Positions 1 through 8,279 are shown, numbered from the stretch's first letter. The stretch is DNA of 64,000 nucleotides from Paenibacillus sp. R14(2021) (GCF_019431355.1 NZ_CP080269.1:4157001-4221000); one strand, 5' to 3'. Translations and numbers: made by a program. Notes: generated by a model from the letters alone, not told the origin.

Positions 1-15
1 CGTCAGGCTGCATGG

Positions 16-68
16 AACAAACAAAGGACCGGAACACCCCATCGGGCGTTTTCGGTCCTTTGTTTGTT
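16..68. terminator. Bidirectional intrinsic terminator
   Basis: A perfect 16-bp inverted repeat (16-31 with 53-68) starts with an A-rich arm and ends with a T-rich arm, so it can terminate in both directions. The loop contains a further small CCC/GGG pairing. It probably ends a gene lying left of the window. The stretch from 69 to 291 shows no supportable gene. Confidence 0.75.
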
Positions 69-291
69 GACGGAACCAGGCTTCAGCTGGCGCCTTCCTC
101 GGCGAGCTGCCCGCGGTAAACACGGCTGCGCCTGCAGTGCGCAGGGAGCAGAAGAAGCCTGCAAGCGATGCATGCGATACAAGTTGCCCCTAAATTAATT
201 CAACCCCTTGCCCGAGGCCCTGATAGGTGCCGTGACGTTTCCCGCCGGGAATAAGTAATCTATCCCGAGAGGCGCGAAGGAGATGAACAGC

Positions 292-1059
292 ATGCGTAGA
301 ACAGGCAGAGGCAGCATGTCGGTCAAGAGCAAATGGACGAAGACGAAGTGGCTGCTGTCAGACCGCGATTTGAAACGATTCGTACCCGAAACGAAGCATT
401 TTACCCGTTCGGCGCTTAAGACGATGACCGGCCGCTACAAGACGGTGTACTTCAAGCCGACGGACGGCACGGGCGGCAACGGGATCGCGCGCATCGTGCG
501 GAAGTCCGCTCAGACTTTTCAAGTAAAGAAAGACGTGCGATCATTCGAGGTGACCTCCGCCCGTTCGTTATTCACCCGATTGACACGCATCGCCCGCGGG
601 AGGAGCTATCTGCTGCAGAAGGGGATCCAATTGAAAACCGCCCGCGGCCGGCCGTTCGATGTCCGTGTGACGATGCAGAGAGCGGGCAGCGGCAAATGGA
701 TTCCTACCGTTCTATTCGTTAAGCTCGGTAAGCCTAACAAGGTCGTCACGAACTATCACCAAGGCGGTAAGCTGACGCTTCTGGAGACGACGCTGCGCCG
801 TTCGGGCTGCAGTCCGGCGCAAATCGACCGCTATAGACAGCGGCTTGAGACGCTCGGCAGGCAGACAGCCCGCTGCTTCGACCGCCGCAGCATGCGGTTC
901 AAGGAGCTTGGTCTCGACGTGGCGATCGACCGCAGCGGACGATTATGGATTCTGGAGGTCAATACCCGGCCGAGCTTTCAAGCGCTGAAATCGCTTGCCG
1001 ATAAGAGCTTCTATCGAACCGTCGTGCGGTACGGCAAATTGTACGGGAGAACGCGATAG
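292..1059 (+). CDS. YheC/YheD-family ATP-grasp protein (spore coat associated)
   Basis: 255-aa protein with the C-terminal ATP-grasp fold of the YheC/YheD family, which is linked to the endospore coat in bacilli. Visible marks are a glycine-rich GTGGNGI loop near residue 65, the RPFDVRV strand, and the closing ELGLDVAID...WILEVNTRPS segment whose Asp, Glu and Asn would bind metal and ATP. It is shorter than typical family members (about 350-450 aa), so it looks like the ATP-grasp half alone. I chose ATG 292 because AAGGAG lies nine bases upstream; an ATG at 283 touches that site. The substrate is unknown. Confidence 0.8.
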   Translation: MRRTGRGSMSVKSKWTKTKWLLSDRDLKRFVPETKHFTRSALKTMTGRYKTVYFKPTDGTGGNGIARIVRKSAQTFQVKKDVRSFEVTSARSLFTRLTRIARGRSYLLQKGIQLKTARGRPFDVRVTMQRAGSGKWIPTVLFVKLGKPNKVVTNYHQGGKLTLLETTLRRSGCSPAQIDRYRQRLETLGRQTARCFDRRSMRFKELGLDVAIDRSGRLWILEVNTRPSFQALKSLADKSFYRTVVRYGKLYGRTR

Positions 1060-1154
1060 GGCGGATAGGCGGCGGCTTCCGAATGTTCTGATCTACCGAT
1101 GCTCGTTCATCTCTGCTATGATAGTGGCAAAACGACATTCGGGGTGATTCGTCC

Positions 1155-1436
1155 ATGTTCGGCAGCAAAAAACCGCAGTCGCCTTCTCCGCCGGCAGCCG
1201 AGCCCGCAAGGGAAGTGCCGGTATATACCGTTCATTCGCTGCCTCGCCCTTACGAGGTACTGTGCGTTGTCTATTCCGGGAAAGTGAACAACAGCTCGTC
1301 CCTCCATGTGCTGAAGCAGCTCGCGCGCGCGGGCGGGGCGGTGCCGGAATGCGATGCGGTTATTGGCATGCTCATTACGCCCGCGGCAACGGCTGGGGCC
1401 GTGAATGCTTATGGTACGGCAATCCGCTATCTGTAA
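1155..1436 (+). CDS. Small YbjQ/DUF74-like protein
   Basis: 93-aa protein. After a Pro/Ala/Ser-rich head, the body (VLCVVYSGKV ... CDAVIGMLITPA ... AYGTAIRYL) resembles the YbjQ/DUF74 small beta-alpha fold, where an (A)DAVIG strand is followed by a conserved AYGTA end. The start at 1155 has GGGGTGA upstream, and a strong hairpin follows ten bases after the stop. Function is unknown; the family assignment rests on short motif similarity only. Confidence 0.6.
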   Translation: MFGSKKPQSPSPPAAEPAREVPVYTVHSLPRPYEVLCVVYSGKVNNSSSLHVLKQLARAGGAVPECDAVIGMLITPAATAGAVNAYGTAIRYL

Positions 1437-1445
1437 GGGGACAAT

Positions 1446-1490
1446 AGCCCAAATAGAACCGAGCTGCTGCTGCACGGTTCTATTTGGGCT
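1446..1490 (+). terminator. Intrinsic terminator-like hairpin
   Basis: Perfect 16-bp inverted repeat (1446-1461 with 1475-1490) directly after the YbjQ-like gene. There is no long T-run after it, so termination is inferred from stem strength and position. Confidence 0.6.
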
Positions 1491-1524
1491 GCCCCCGTAT
1501 GAACGGAACCAGATAAACTTACAC

Positions 1525-1555
1525 TTGAACATGACGTTACGTCATCTTTTATACT
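1525..1555 (+). promoter_or_regulatory. MerR-type promoter with 19-bp spacer and palindromic operator
   Basis: A -35 box TTGAAC (1525-1530) and a -10 box TATACT (1550-1555) are separated by 19 bp, two longer than normal. The spacer begins with a perfect palindromic operator, ATGACGTTACGTCAT (1531-1545). This is the classic arrangement that MerR proteins activate by untwisting the spacer. The MerR gene starts 43 bases downstream, so autoregulation is likely. Confidence 0.85.
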
Positions 1556-1597
1556 AGGGATACCGGTAAATGGCTGGCGCGGCAGAAGGGGATGATC

Positions 1598-2080
1598 ATG
1601 ACACAGAGATGGAAGGTTGGCGAGCTTGCGCGAATCGCGGGCTTAACGGTTCGAACACTGCGTTACTACGATGGGATCGGCTTATTCTCGCCATCCGGCC
1701 ATTCCGAATCTGGCCATCGGCTCTATACCGAAGCGGATCTAACGCGGCTGCAGCAGATTCTGTCGTTGAAAGAGCTTGGCTTGTCGCTGGACGAGATGAA
1801 GTCGGTGTTGACCGGCGGTCAGTACAGCTTATCCGACATCGTGTCGCTTCAGATCACCCGGATTCAACAGCAAGTTATCGTGCAGCAGAAGCTGCTCAGG
1901 CAGCTGGAGCATGTAGCGCGCCTCATGGCGAACAATCAGCCGTTGACAGTCGATGATTTCACGAAGCTGCTCGGCACGATGCGCATGAGCCATGAGAAAT
2001 TTTTTGCCGAGAAGCAGGCGAGCTGGCAAGCCCATCTCGACCGTCTAGGCGATTTTCTGGACAAGCAGAGAGATCCCTAA
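1598..2080 (+). CDS. MerR-family transcriptional regulator
   Basis: 160-aa regulator. Residues 3-70 form the MerR winged helix (KVGELARIAGLTVRTLRYYD, then GYRLY-like HRLYTEADL), followed by a long dimerisation helix (about 75-115) and a short C-terminal effector region. No cysteine metal-binding pattern is visible, which argues against a metal sensor and for a small-molecule or drug sensor. ATG 1598 follows GAAGGGG by six bases; ATG 1592 abuts it. The gene sits behind a 19-bp-spacer promoter and 21 bp ahead of an SRPBCC gene that is probably co-transcribed. Confidence 0.9.
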   Translation: MTQRWKVGELARIAGLTVRTLRYYDGIGLFSPSGHSESGHRLYTEADLTRLQQILSLKELGLSLDEMKSVLTGGQYSLSDIVSLQITRIQQQVIVQQKLLRQLEHVARLMANNQPLTVDDFTKLLGTMRMSHEKFFAEKQASWQAHLDRLGDFLDKQRDP

Positions 2081-2101
2081 TTTGAATGGAGGAAATATAC
2101 G

Positions 2102-2545
2102 ATGAATGATTATTCCGTGAATAACGATACGTTCTTCATTGCACGCACGTATAAAGCCGCTCCTGAGCGGGTATTTGCCGCATGGGCAGACCCTGCTCTG
2201 AAGGCCAACTGGTTCCCGAAGGCAGATGTATTCGATTTCCGCATCGGAGGTCTCGAAATCATTCAAATGGCCGCGCCGGACGGCACTGTCTTTAAGTCCA
2301 CTGCAACCTTTCATGAGATTGTGCCGAGCAACCGAATCATCTACACCATGACGATTGACATGGGGGAGAGGCGGATCTCGGTTGGGCTTATAACGATCGA
2401 ATTCAAGCCCGAGGGCACAGGTACGCAGCTCGTCTATACCGAGCAGTGCGTATTCCTCGACGGCATGGATTCGGCCGACATTCATAGAGAAGGCGCGAAC
2501 GATTTCTTGGACAAGCTGGGCGCCGAGCTGGAGCGGGCGAGCTAG
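2102..2545 (+). CDS. SRPBCC / AHSA1-domain protein
   Basis: 147-aa protein of the START-like SRPBCC fold (AHSA1 branch). It opens with the usual beta strand and helix pattern (FFIARTYKAAPERVFAAWADPALKANWF) and ends with a long C-terminal helix (GANDFLDKLGAELER). Such proteins have a hydrophobic pocket for small ligands; many bacterial ones sit next to a regulator. GGAGG lies ten bases before the ATG. Its position just after the MerR gene suggests it binds or buffers the compound that MerR senses, which is inference. Confidence 0.85.
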   Translation: MNDYSVNNDTFFIARTYKAAPERVFAAWADPALKANWFPKADVFDFRIGGLEIIQMAAPDGTVFKSTATFHEIVPSNRIIYTMTIDMGERRISVGLITIEFKPEGTGTQLVYTEQCVFLDGMDSADIHREGANDFLDKLGAELERAS

Positions 2546-2563
2546 CCCAAGCTGAACGTGCGA

Positions 2564-2598
2564 AGAGCCGGGCGGAGGTCGATCATCCGCCCGGCTCT
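2564..2598. terminator. Shared terminator between convergent genes
   Basis: Perfect 13-bp GC-rich stem (2564-2576 with 2586-2598) followed on the plus strand by ATTATT. It lies between the convergent SRPBCC and beta-helix genes. Confidence 0.75.
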
Positions 2599-2624
2599 AT
2601 TATTGATGCGCATATCCGCAAAGC

Positions 2625-5276
2625 TTACGTGCCGCTTGGATAAATGATTTTGGCGTCGCCCCAGTCCGCGTGGTCCCAGTCGCCGCCCGCAACGCCGTTC
2701 GTGACGACGAGCTTAAGCTCGTTTGCGCCGCTGATGTCAACATCGAACGTGAAGTTTGGCGTCGTCGCGACCATGACGCCGCTCGCGGCCGCTTGGACGC
2801 CGTCCAGCCACACTTGGAATTCGACGTCGCCATTGCCGAACGTTTCGTCATCGACGCCGACCGTTGCTTGGAAGCGGCTGTACTGCCCGCCCAGCGTGTA
2901 AATAATGGTCGAGGCCGCATGCGTGCCAAGCCCCTTCGGAAACACGACCTCGTTCAGCGTGATCGGCTTGCCGTCGGAGGATTTGTCTTTATTGACGTTG
3001 GCCCAGCCGGCAACCGCATAGTCCCACGCGTAATCGCTCAGATAGATCGTCGGCGCCGCCGGCGGAGCGAGCGTGGCAGCAGCGGCATTACTCGCCGCGG
3101 ATACGTTGCCTGCGGCATCCTTGGCTTTGACCGTGAACGTGCTGGACGTTCCCGGAATGAGGCCGGCAGCCGTGAACGACGTGGCCGAGGCGCCCGTGGT
3201 CGTGCCGATCTGGCTGCTGCCTCTGTAGATGTTGTACCCCGTCACCGCTTTATTGTCTGCAGCGACCGTCCACGTCAAGTTCGCGCTGGTGCCGGTCACG
3301 GATGCGACCGTCAGCGTGGGCGCCGACGGAGGCGTGGCATCAGGCGCTTCCGTCGTTACGAGGAGCACCGCGCTCGGATCGGATACGTTGCCCGCCGCAT
3401 CTCTTGCGCGGATCGTAATGCCGTAAGTCGTGAGCGCGGTTAAACCCGTTAACGTTATGGAGGTTTCGCCTGGCGCAGCAGCTCCTGCCAAGGTGCCGTC
3501 CCTGTAAACATCGTAGCCCACGACGCCGACGTTATCGGAAGCAGGGCTCCACGTTAAGCTAATCGTTTCGTCGGTTTGCGAAGGCGATGTTACCGCCGCC
3601 GGAACCGTCGGGTTCTTCGTATCGGGCATGCCCGGTCTGACGATAACGACGGATTCCTTCAAATCCGCGCGTCCTTCGTTGTCCCACACGACAAGCGTCA
3701 CGCGGTAGATGCCCGCTTTGTCATAGACGAAGGTCGGTTTGGCGGATGCGCTCGGCAGTCCTGCGCCGAAGTCCCATAGGTACGTTGCGATGACGCCGTT
3801 GTCCGTCGATGTGCTGTTGAACGTAACCGGCTCGCCTACGCGAACGAGGGCGGGGATGTTGAAATTCGCCTTGGGCTTCGGATTGGCAAAGCCTCGGGAT
3901 GCAGGCACCGCGTTGCTGCCGTTCTTGTACACCAGGTTGCCCTTCCATTCCAAGTCCAGCGCAGCTGCCGGGTACGGATCTATTGCCGCGTCTTTGTTGC
4001 CGTAGATGATATTGTTCGTAAAGCTCAGCTTGTCGACACCGGGCGCGCCGGTAATTTCAATCGCTTTGCGCCCGTTCCCAGCAATTAGGTTGCTGTCGAA
4101 CGTCAGGTTCGCTGCATTGCCGTGAATGCGCACGCCGTTGCCTTCATAGCCGGGATAAGCGGCTTTCGGATTGCCCAGCTGCGTGTTGATGAAGCTGTTC
4201 TTGAAGAAATATTGGTACTGCTCGGTTTCTGCGGCACCAGCGCCCTGCAGCTGCATCCCCCACATGACGAGATTCTGGATGGCGTTGTAGCTCCACAGCT
4301 GGTGGCCCGGACCCGGCGATTGCTGGATGCCGACCTGCTGCCCGCCGTCGACCACATTATCCGATGTCACGGCGTTCTCCGCCATGATCTCGAGACCGAT
4401 CGCGCCGACAGTGCCGTCCGTCGTATGGACGACATTGCGCCGCACGGCGATTGTCTTGGACCGAACGGCGCTGATCCAGTGATCGACGTCGTTGTCTTCA
4501 ATGATGGCATTGTCCGTATTCGTATGCAGCTCGATGGACAGGCCGTTCTCCTTCTTGCCCGAGCCTGTAACCTTGTTGCCGCGCACGATCGCGCCAGAGC
4601 TGCCGTCGTTGAGGAAAATACCGCCGCGGCCTGTGTTCGCGATGACGTTGCGCTCAATGAGCGCGTTATGCGAGTCGTAGCCGATCCGCATGCCTGCGCC
4701 CCAGATGGAACCGACGCCGATGTTCGAGATATTGTTGTCCGACACGGTCAGGTTGTTCGTTCCGATGCCGTACAGCGCATGCGGACCGAAGCCTTGGACG
4801 GCGGCGAAATCCTTGACGCGGAGGCCGCTCATCGTATTGCCGCTGCCGCCCTCGGAGACGACGGCCGACATGGCGACGAGGCTGTTGCTGCCGTCCAGCG
4901 TCATGTTTTTAATCGCTGCGTTCGAGATGTTATAGAAGTAAAACATATACGTGTCCGAGCTGTCCGTGTATTTCACGATCGTGCTGTCGCGATTCTCCCC
5001 CTTGATCGTTACGCCTGTTTTGCCCTTGACGGTGCCGCCGAGGTAATAGGTTCCTTTCGGCAGCAGGACGGTGTCCCCCGCCGATGCCGCGTCGATGGCG
5101 GCTTGAATGCCGGCTTGATCGCTAGCGTTGTCGGAGCCGTTCGCCCCATAGGCAGTGACGGATAACGTCGTGCCGGCCGCGGAAGCCTTGGCGCCTGTCC
5201 ACGGGCTTGCGGTCAGAACGAGCGCCAGCGATAAGAACGAGCCGACCGCGCTCCGTGTGAAGAGCTTGACCTTCAT
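2625..5276 (-). CDS. Secreted beta-helix protein with PKD, FN3 and NPCBM domains
   Basis: 883-aa exported protein. A signal peptide (KLFTRSAVGSFLSLALVLTA, cleavage near AKASAAG) precedes a Pectate_lyase_3-type right-handed beta-helix (about 45-440, with repeated NN/GN turns). A PKD domain follows (about 465-550, with YLWDFGAG), then two fibronectin type III domains (about 560-735) and a C-terminal NPCBM carbohydrate-binding module (about 745-883, starting YLSDYAWDYAVAGW). This layout fits an extracellular polysaccharide lyase or hydrolase; the substrate cannot be read from the sequence. ATG 5276 has AGGGGAG upstream; an earlier in-frame start at 5318 does not. A perfect cre site upstream points to carbon catabolite control. 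Confidence 0.88.
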   Translation of the reverse strand: MKVKLFTRSAVGSFLSLALVLTASPWTGAKASAAGTTLSVTAYGANGSDNASDQAGIQAAIDAASAGDTVLLPKGTYYLGGTVKGKTGVTIKGENRDSTIVKYTDSSDTYMFYFYNISNAAIKNMTLDGSNSLVAMSAVVSEGGSGNTMSGLRVKDFAAVQGFGPHALYGIGTNNLTVSDNNISNIGVGSIWGAGMRIGYDSHNALIERNVIANTGRGGIFLNDGSSGAIVRGNKVTGSGKKENGLSIELHTNTDNAIIEDNDVDHWISAVRSKTIAVRRNVVHTTDGTVGAIGLEIMAENAVTSDNVVDGGQQVGIQQSPGPGHQLWSYNAIQNLVMWGMQLQGAGAAETEQYQYFFKNSFINTQLGNPKAAYPGYEGNGVRIHGNAANLTFDSNLIAGNGRKAIEITGAPGVDKLSFTNNIIYGNKDAAIDPYPAAALDLEWKGNLVYKNGSNAVPASRGFANPKPKANFNIPALVRVGEPVTFNSTSTDNGVIATYLWDFGAGLPSASAKPTFVYDKAGIYRVTLVVWDNEGRADLKESVVIVRPGMPDTKNPTVPAAVTSPSQTDETISLTWSPASDNVGVVGYDVYRDGTLAGAAAPGETSITLTGLTALTTYGITIRARDAAGNVSDPSAVLLVTTEAPDATPPSAPTLTVASVTGTSANLTWTVAADNKAVTGYNIYRGSSQIGTTTGASATSFTAAGLIPGTSSTFTVKAKDAAGNVSAASNAAAATLAPPAAPTIYLSDYAWDYAVAGWANVNKDKSSDGKPITLNEVVFPKGLGTHAASTIIYTLGGQYSRFQATVGVDDETFGNGDVEFQVWLDGVQAAASGVMVATTPNFTFDVDISGANELKLVVTNGVAGGDWDHADWGDAKIIYPSGT

Positions 5277-5387
5277 GATTAGAAACACTCCCCTGCGTCC
5301 AAATTGGAAGGCCTGCACCGATGAAGCCGCAAGCCTCCTGCTTTATCTACTGTGGAGGAAATGCCGGGAAAACGTTACTGTCCGATG

Positions 5388-5406
5388 GCCGAATCGCTGA
5401 TTCGGC
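5388..5406. promoter_or_regulatory. Inverted repeat upstream of the beta-helix gene
   Basis: Perfect 8-bp inverted repeat with a 3-nt centre (GCCGAATC gct GATTCGGC), about 110 bp upstream of the start at 5276. On the minus strand it lies just after a TTGACA. It could be an operator for a local regulator; no regulator is identified. Confidence 0.4.
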
Positions 5407-5437
5407 GACTGTCAAATTAACCAATCGCTATGATTTA

Positions 5438-5451
5438 TGTAAGCGATTACA
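5438..5451. promoter_or_regulatory. Catabolite-responsive element (cre) for CcpA
   Basis: TGTAAGCGATTACA matches the Bacillus cre consensus TGWAANCGNTNWCA at every fixed position. It sits about 160 bp upstream of the beta-helix gene start, which suggests glucose repression of that carbohydrate-active protein. The rest of 5277-5612 carries no gene. Confidence 0.75.
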
Positions 5452-5557
5452 GGATATGACATAGGTCGACCCCGCCGGCGGCACGGCTGCAGCGACTGCC
5501 GGCTGCGCCCGCCTGTCTTCGCGCCGCAGCCTTTCGAGGCGCCGCCCAAACCGGGAA

Positions 5558-5594
5558 ATCCGGCAGCCCAGCCGATGGCAGGGGCTTGCCGGAT
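5558..5594 (-). terminator. Probable terminator of the coat-like gene pair
   Basis: A 12-bp stem with one bulge (5558-5569 with 5582-5594) lies just past the stop of the minus-strand gene at 5613. The minus strand continues with ATTTCCCGGTTT, a weak T-rich tail. Confidence 0.5.
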
Positions 5595-5612
5595 CCTATG
5601 ATGCTTACCTGA

Positions 5613-5903
5613 TTAGATGCACGTAAAGGCATCAATGCGCTGCAGGTCGAAGCCGGAGAACATCCAGGAGAACCCGTTCCAGCGAAATCCCGATATCGAC
5701 GTCCGTCCAACGAATACGGGGTAGAACCAGAAGCCCGGTCCGCTTCGCGGCCAAATGTACGTATAGCGGTACCTGCAGCCGGCGATCGCACCGGGGTCGA
5801 CGGCAAACGTGGAAGTGAGGGGTTTTTGGGGAACCGTCTGCGGCGGCGGCGACGAAGGCGGCTGCTGCGAGCCCTGCGGTCCGAGGGGAGGCATAAAGGC
5901 CAA
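5613..5903 (-). CDS. Small Pro/Gln- and aromatic-rich protein, spore-coat-like
   Basis: 96-aa protein. Residues 4-30 are rich in Pro, Gln and Ser; the rest is rich in Trp, Phe, Tyr and Gly (YTYIWPRSGPGFWFYPVFVG) with no clear membrane helix or enzyme motif. I chose TTG 5903 because AAAGGAG lies eight bases upstream; the GTG at 5912 overlaps that site. It sits 39 bp downstream of another small protein on the same strand. The composition recalls minor spore-coat or surface proteins of Bacillales. I do not recognise a named family. Confidence 0.6.
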   Translation of the reverse strand: MAFMPPLGPQGSQQPPSSPPPQTVPQKPLTSTFAVDPGAIAGCRYRYTYIWPRSGPGFWFYPVFVGRTSISGFRWNGFSWMFSGFDLQRIDAFTCI

Positions 5904-5942
5904 GCTGATCACTCCTTTGATGGTTAATCATCCGCTGCTTGC

Positions 5943-6269
5943 TTAGAGCAGCGAGATGGCCAGAAGATTAAACAAGACCAGGGGCAGAATAACGTTGTTG
6001 TAATTCGGTCCGGGAACTCCGGGGAAGAACGCGCGGCTGCTGCCTTCGTTAGACAACTTGATGTAGAGAATGCCTCTGTCGCAGTAGACGATATGCCCTT
6101 CGAAGACGTCGCCGTCCATCGTCTCTACCTTCACCAGCCGATAGGCGTGGCCGCAGCAAATCCGATGAAGATGGTCTTGAAGCGAACGCAGCGATTGCCG
6201 CGCGTTGGAATCGCACTGGTAGATCGGCGTTAATCCTTGCTGTTGCTGTACTGGATTTTGCAAGCTCAT
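5943..6269 (-). CDS. Small protein with Sm-like barrel segment
   Basis: 108-aa protein. After a Gln-rich start, residues about 30-85 contain ICCGHAYRLVKVETMDGDVFEGHIVYCDRGILYIKL in outline, a strand pattern like an Sm/LSm barrel. It ends in a hydrophobic tail (NVILPLVLFNLLAISLL) that could touch a membrane. The ATG at 6269 follows GGAGG by ten bases. It forms a two-gene unit with the coat-like gene downstream. The role is unknown; a spore or envelope function is inference from the partner. Confidence 0.6.
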   Translation of the reverse strand: MSLQNPVQQQQGLTPIYQCDSNARQSLRSLQDHLHRICCGHAYRLVKVETMDGDVFEGHIVYCDRGILYIKLSNEGSSRAFFPGVPGPNYNNVILPLVLFNLLAISLL

Positions 6270-6350
6270 GGTTAATAGACCTCCGTTGTGAACATGGTTC
6301 ATCCTATGCAGGAGCCTAGTCCGGCGTTACTGGGCCGCGGCATGAATGAT

Positions 6351-6364
6351 CGCGCGCGCGCGCG
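6351..6364. repeat. (CG)7 dinucleotide tract
   Basis: Fourteen bases of strictly alternating CG between the coat-like pair and the ferredoxin terminator. It is a candidate for Z-DNA formation or slippage; no function is supported. Confidence 0.6.
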
Positions 6365-6367
6365 AAG

Positions 6368-6402
6368 AAGCCCGCCCGAGACAAGCAGCCCCGGGCGGGC
6401 TT
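6368..6402 (-). terminator. Terminator of the ferredoxin gene
   Basis: 11-bp stem (6368-6378 with 6392-6402) just past the ferredoxin stop; on the minus strand it runs into CTTCTTC. Confidence 0.55.
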
Positions 6403-6427
6403 CAATGGACGAACATAATGAGCGGCT

Positions 6428-6751
6428 TTACGGCTGCGGGCGTGTTCCCGGCTCTAAGCCTGTGGAGGCCGCTGTCTTGATCAGCCGCACCGATACATCG
6501 CCGTGCAGCCGAATTTGGCAGGACAGCCGCACGGAGGAATCCTCGATTCCTTTGTTGCGGAGGGCTGCCGCTTCCAATTCTTCCATCGCGCCGGCATCTC
6601 CTGCGAGTACCTCAACCGCGCATGTGGTGCATTTGGCATTGCCTCCGCAGCGGTGCAGGACATCGATCCCGCTATCCTCAAGCGCAAGCACGAGCTTCGC
6701 GCCTTCGGCCGCCTGAATGGCGTCTCTTCCTTCTACGTGAACCGTCAGCAT
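6428..6751 (-). CDS. 2Fe-2S ferredoxin
   Basis: 107-aa plant-type [2Fe-2S] ferredoxin. The cluster-binding loop reads RCGGNAKCTTCAVEV (Cys-x5-Cys-x2-Cys), and the fourth cysteine lies in LSCQ near residue 80. It would act as a soluble one-electron carrier in the cytoplasm. AAGGAGG precedes ATG 6751. It stands alone, with no reductase beside it; the P450 gene at 9.7-11.2 kb is a conceivable but unproven partner. Confidence 0.9.
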   Translation of the reverse strand: MLTVHVEGRDAIQAAEGAKLVLALEDSGIDVLHRCGGNAKCTTCAVEVLAGDAGAMEELEAAALRNKGIEDSSVRLSCQIRLHGDVSVRLIKTAASTGLEPGTRPQP

Positions 6752-6847
6752 GGGACGTTCCTCCTTCAATGGGATGATCTTGCTAATTATTAGGTTTAAC
6801 TCGTATCTATTAAACCATTATCCGCGCGATTTCGTCCAATTCAAATT

Positions 6848-6891
6848 ACCCGCCAAGCGGACGCTTGATGGACAAGGTCTGCCTGGCGGGT
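6848..6891 (-). terminator. Probable terminator of the S-layer-like gene
   Basis: 8-bp stem (6848-6855 with 6884-6891) within 25 bp of the stop at 6915, followed on the minus strand by AATTTGAATT. Confidence 0.45.
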
Positions 6892-6914
6892 GATTGCTGC
6901 TGCGTAATGGGGTC

Positions 6915-8279
6915 CTACAGCGGCTCTCCGTTCAAATAATTGAAGAACGGCACGTCGGTCCAGAAGTCGTAATGTTCGACGTTTACGGACGGGTCAACCT
7001 TCTTGAAGCCGTCGATGACGGACTGCGATTGCTCTTTCAGCGAGAAGGACTGCGCGTAGTAGCGGTCGATTTGAATCTTGTTGTTCGTGATTTCCTTATA
7101 ATCGGTAAGCGGCGTGAGCGAGTAGTACAGCGGCTGCCACCATGAACTTGCCAGCAGGCCGGTCTGGTCTTCTTTATTTTTCTTCGCATAGGTGCTCACG
7201 ATGGTATTGAAACGCTGCTTGTCGGCAGCTTGGCCAAATTCGAAGGCGATATCGTATTCCTTCGCGTATTCGATGTAATTGCCGTTCACAATCTGCCGAA
7301 CTTCATATTGATCCGATACGCCGGGCTCTCCCCATTCCTTCAAATAGACGAAGGCGGAGGTCTTCGGCTCGAATTGCACCTTGGCTTGGATGCCTTCACT
7401 TCGGAGCAGGCCGACCAGCTGCAAGGCATGCTTCAGATCGGAGTGGCCGTAGACGAGCGATAACGATTCGATAAAATTAGGGTCATAATGGCTGTCCTTC
7501 AGGTTGTAGCCGGTTACGAGTCCTTGCTCTAGCGCAGTATCGACGATCTTCTGCAGCTTCTCGGATTTGATAATAACGGAATCGTTGTACGCATCCGTCA
7601 GCTTCGCGTAGATATCGGCGTCGCCGACGTAGCCGATATAATGCTTGTACTGGCCTTTGAAGACCAAGGTCTTGCCGATCAACAGGTTCGCCAGATCCGT
7701 CGTAACGGGTGCGCCCGCTTGCAGTTGACGGTAATAAGCGGATGGCAGCAGGCCGGTGTCCACCGCTGCGGCAAGCTCTTGAGCGGTTTGCAGGCTGAGC
7801 GAGGACGATTGAATCGGCAGCGAGGAGATCGCTTTGTCCGCCTTCGCTCGTGGATACGTGTACGCCAATTCTTGAAGGCCGGCAGCGCGAACGGCAATTT
7901 GAACGGCATGGACGGCGCTGAGCGGAGCCGCAGCATTCGCGGTATCCGAGGCTAGCACGCCTTGCTCGTACAGCGCTTTGGCTGCGCTGTAATAAGGGCT
8001 CGATGCGCTCAGATCTTTGAACGTCACCGACTTGTCCGTAGCCGTCAGCTGCGCGGAGCGGACCAAGTCGACGAAGAATTCGCCTCGGGTCACTTTGGCA
8101 GGGAGCGTCAGGTTAAACTTGTCTTTCAGAAAGGCGGCATACTCGGCGGCTGAGATTTCGCTGCCCGCGGCAGGCGGCGCAGCGGCGGCATAGGCGGCGG
8201 ATTGGCTTCCGGCCAGCAAGGATACGGATAAAGCGGCGATAAGAAGGAACTTGTTTCCTTTTGCCAATGGAACAATCAT
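6915..8279 (-). CDS. Secreted protein with S-layer-homology-like domains
   Basis: 454-aa exported protein. A signal peptide (LLIAALSVSLLAGSQSAAYAA) is followed by one or two degenerate SLH-like units (about 40-165; KVTRGEFFVDLVRSAQLT, VTFKDLSASSPYYSAAKALYEQGVL), then a C-terminal region of about 280 residues that I cannot assign. SLH domains bind secondary cell-wall polymers, so surface attachment is likely. GGAGG lies eleven bases before the ATG at 8279. The gene diverges from the dehydrogenase gene at 8427. Confidence 0.75.
   Translation of the reverse strand: MIVPLAKGNKFLLIAALSVSLLAGSQSAAYAAAAPPAAGSEISAAEYAAFLKDKFNLTLPAKVTRGEFFVDLVRSAQLTATDKSVTFKDLSASSPYYSAAKALYEQGVLASDTANAAAPLSAVHAVQIAVRAAGLQELAYTYPRAKADKAISSLPIQSSSLSLQTAQELAAAVDTGLLPSAYYRQLQAGAPVTTDLANLLIGKTLVFKGQYKHYIGYVGDADIYAKLTDAYNDSVIIKSEKLQKIVDTALEQGLVTGYNLKDSHYDPNFIESLSLVYGHSDLKHALQLVGLLRSEGIQAKVQFEPKTSAFVYLKEWGEPGVSDQYEVRQIVNGNYIEYAKEYDIAFEFGQAADKQRFNTIVSTYAKKNKEDQTGLLASSWWQPLYYSLTPLTDYKEITNNKIQIDRYYAQSFSLKEQSQSVIDGFKKVDPSVNVEHYDFWTDVPFFNYLNGEPL

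Noticed and set aside
4122-5165. Long plus-strand open frame (347 codons) opposite the beta-helix gene
   Set aside because: Its translation is Asp/Arg/Val-rich without any motif, no ribosome site precedes it, and the minus strand carries a clear multidomain protein. It is a GC-driven shadow.
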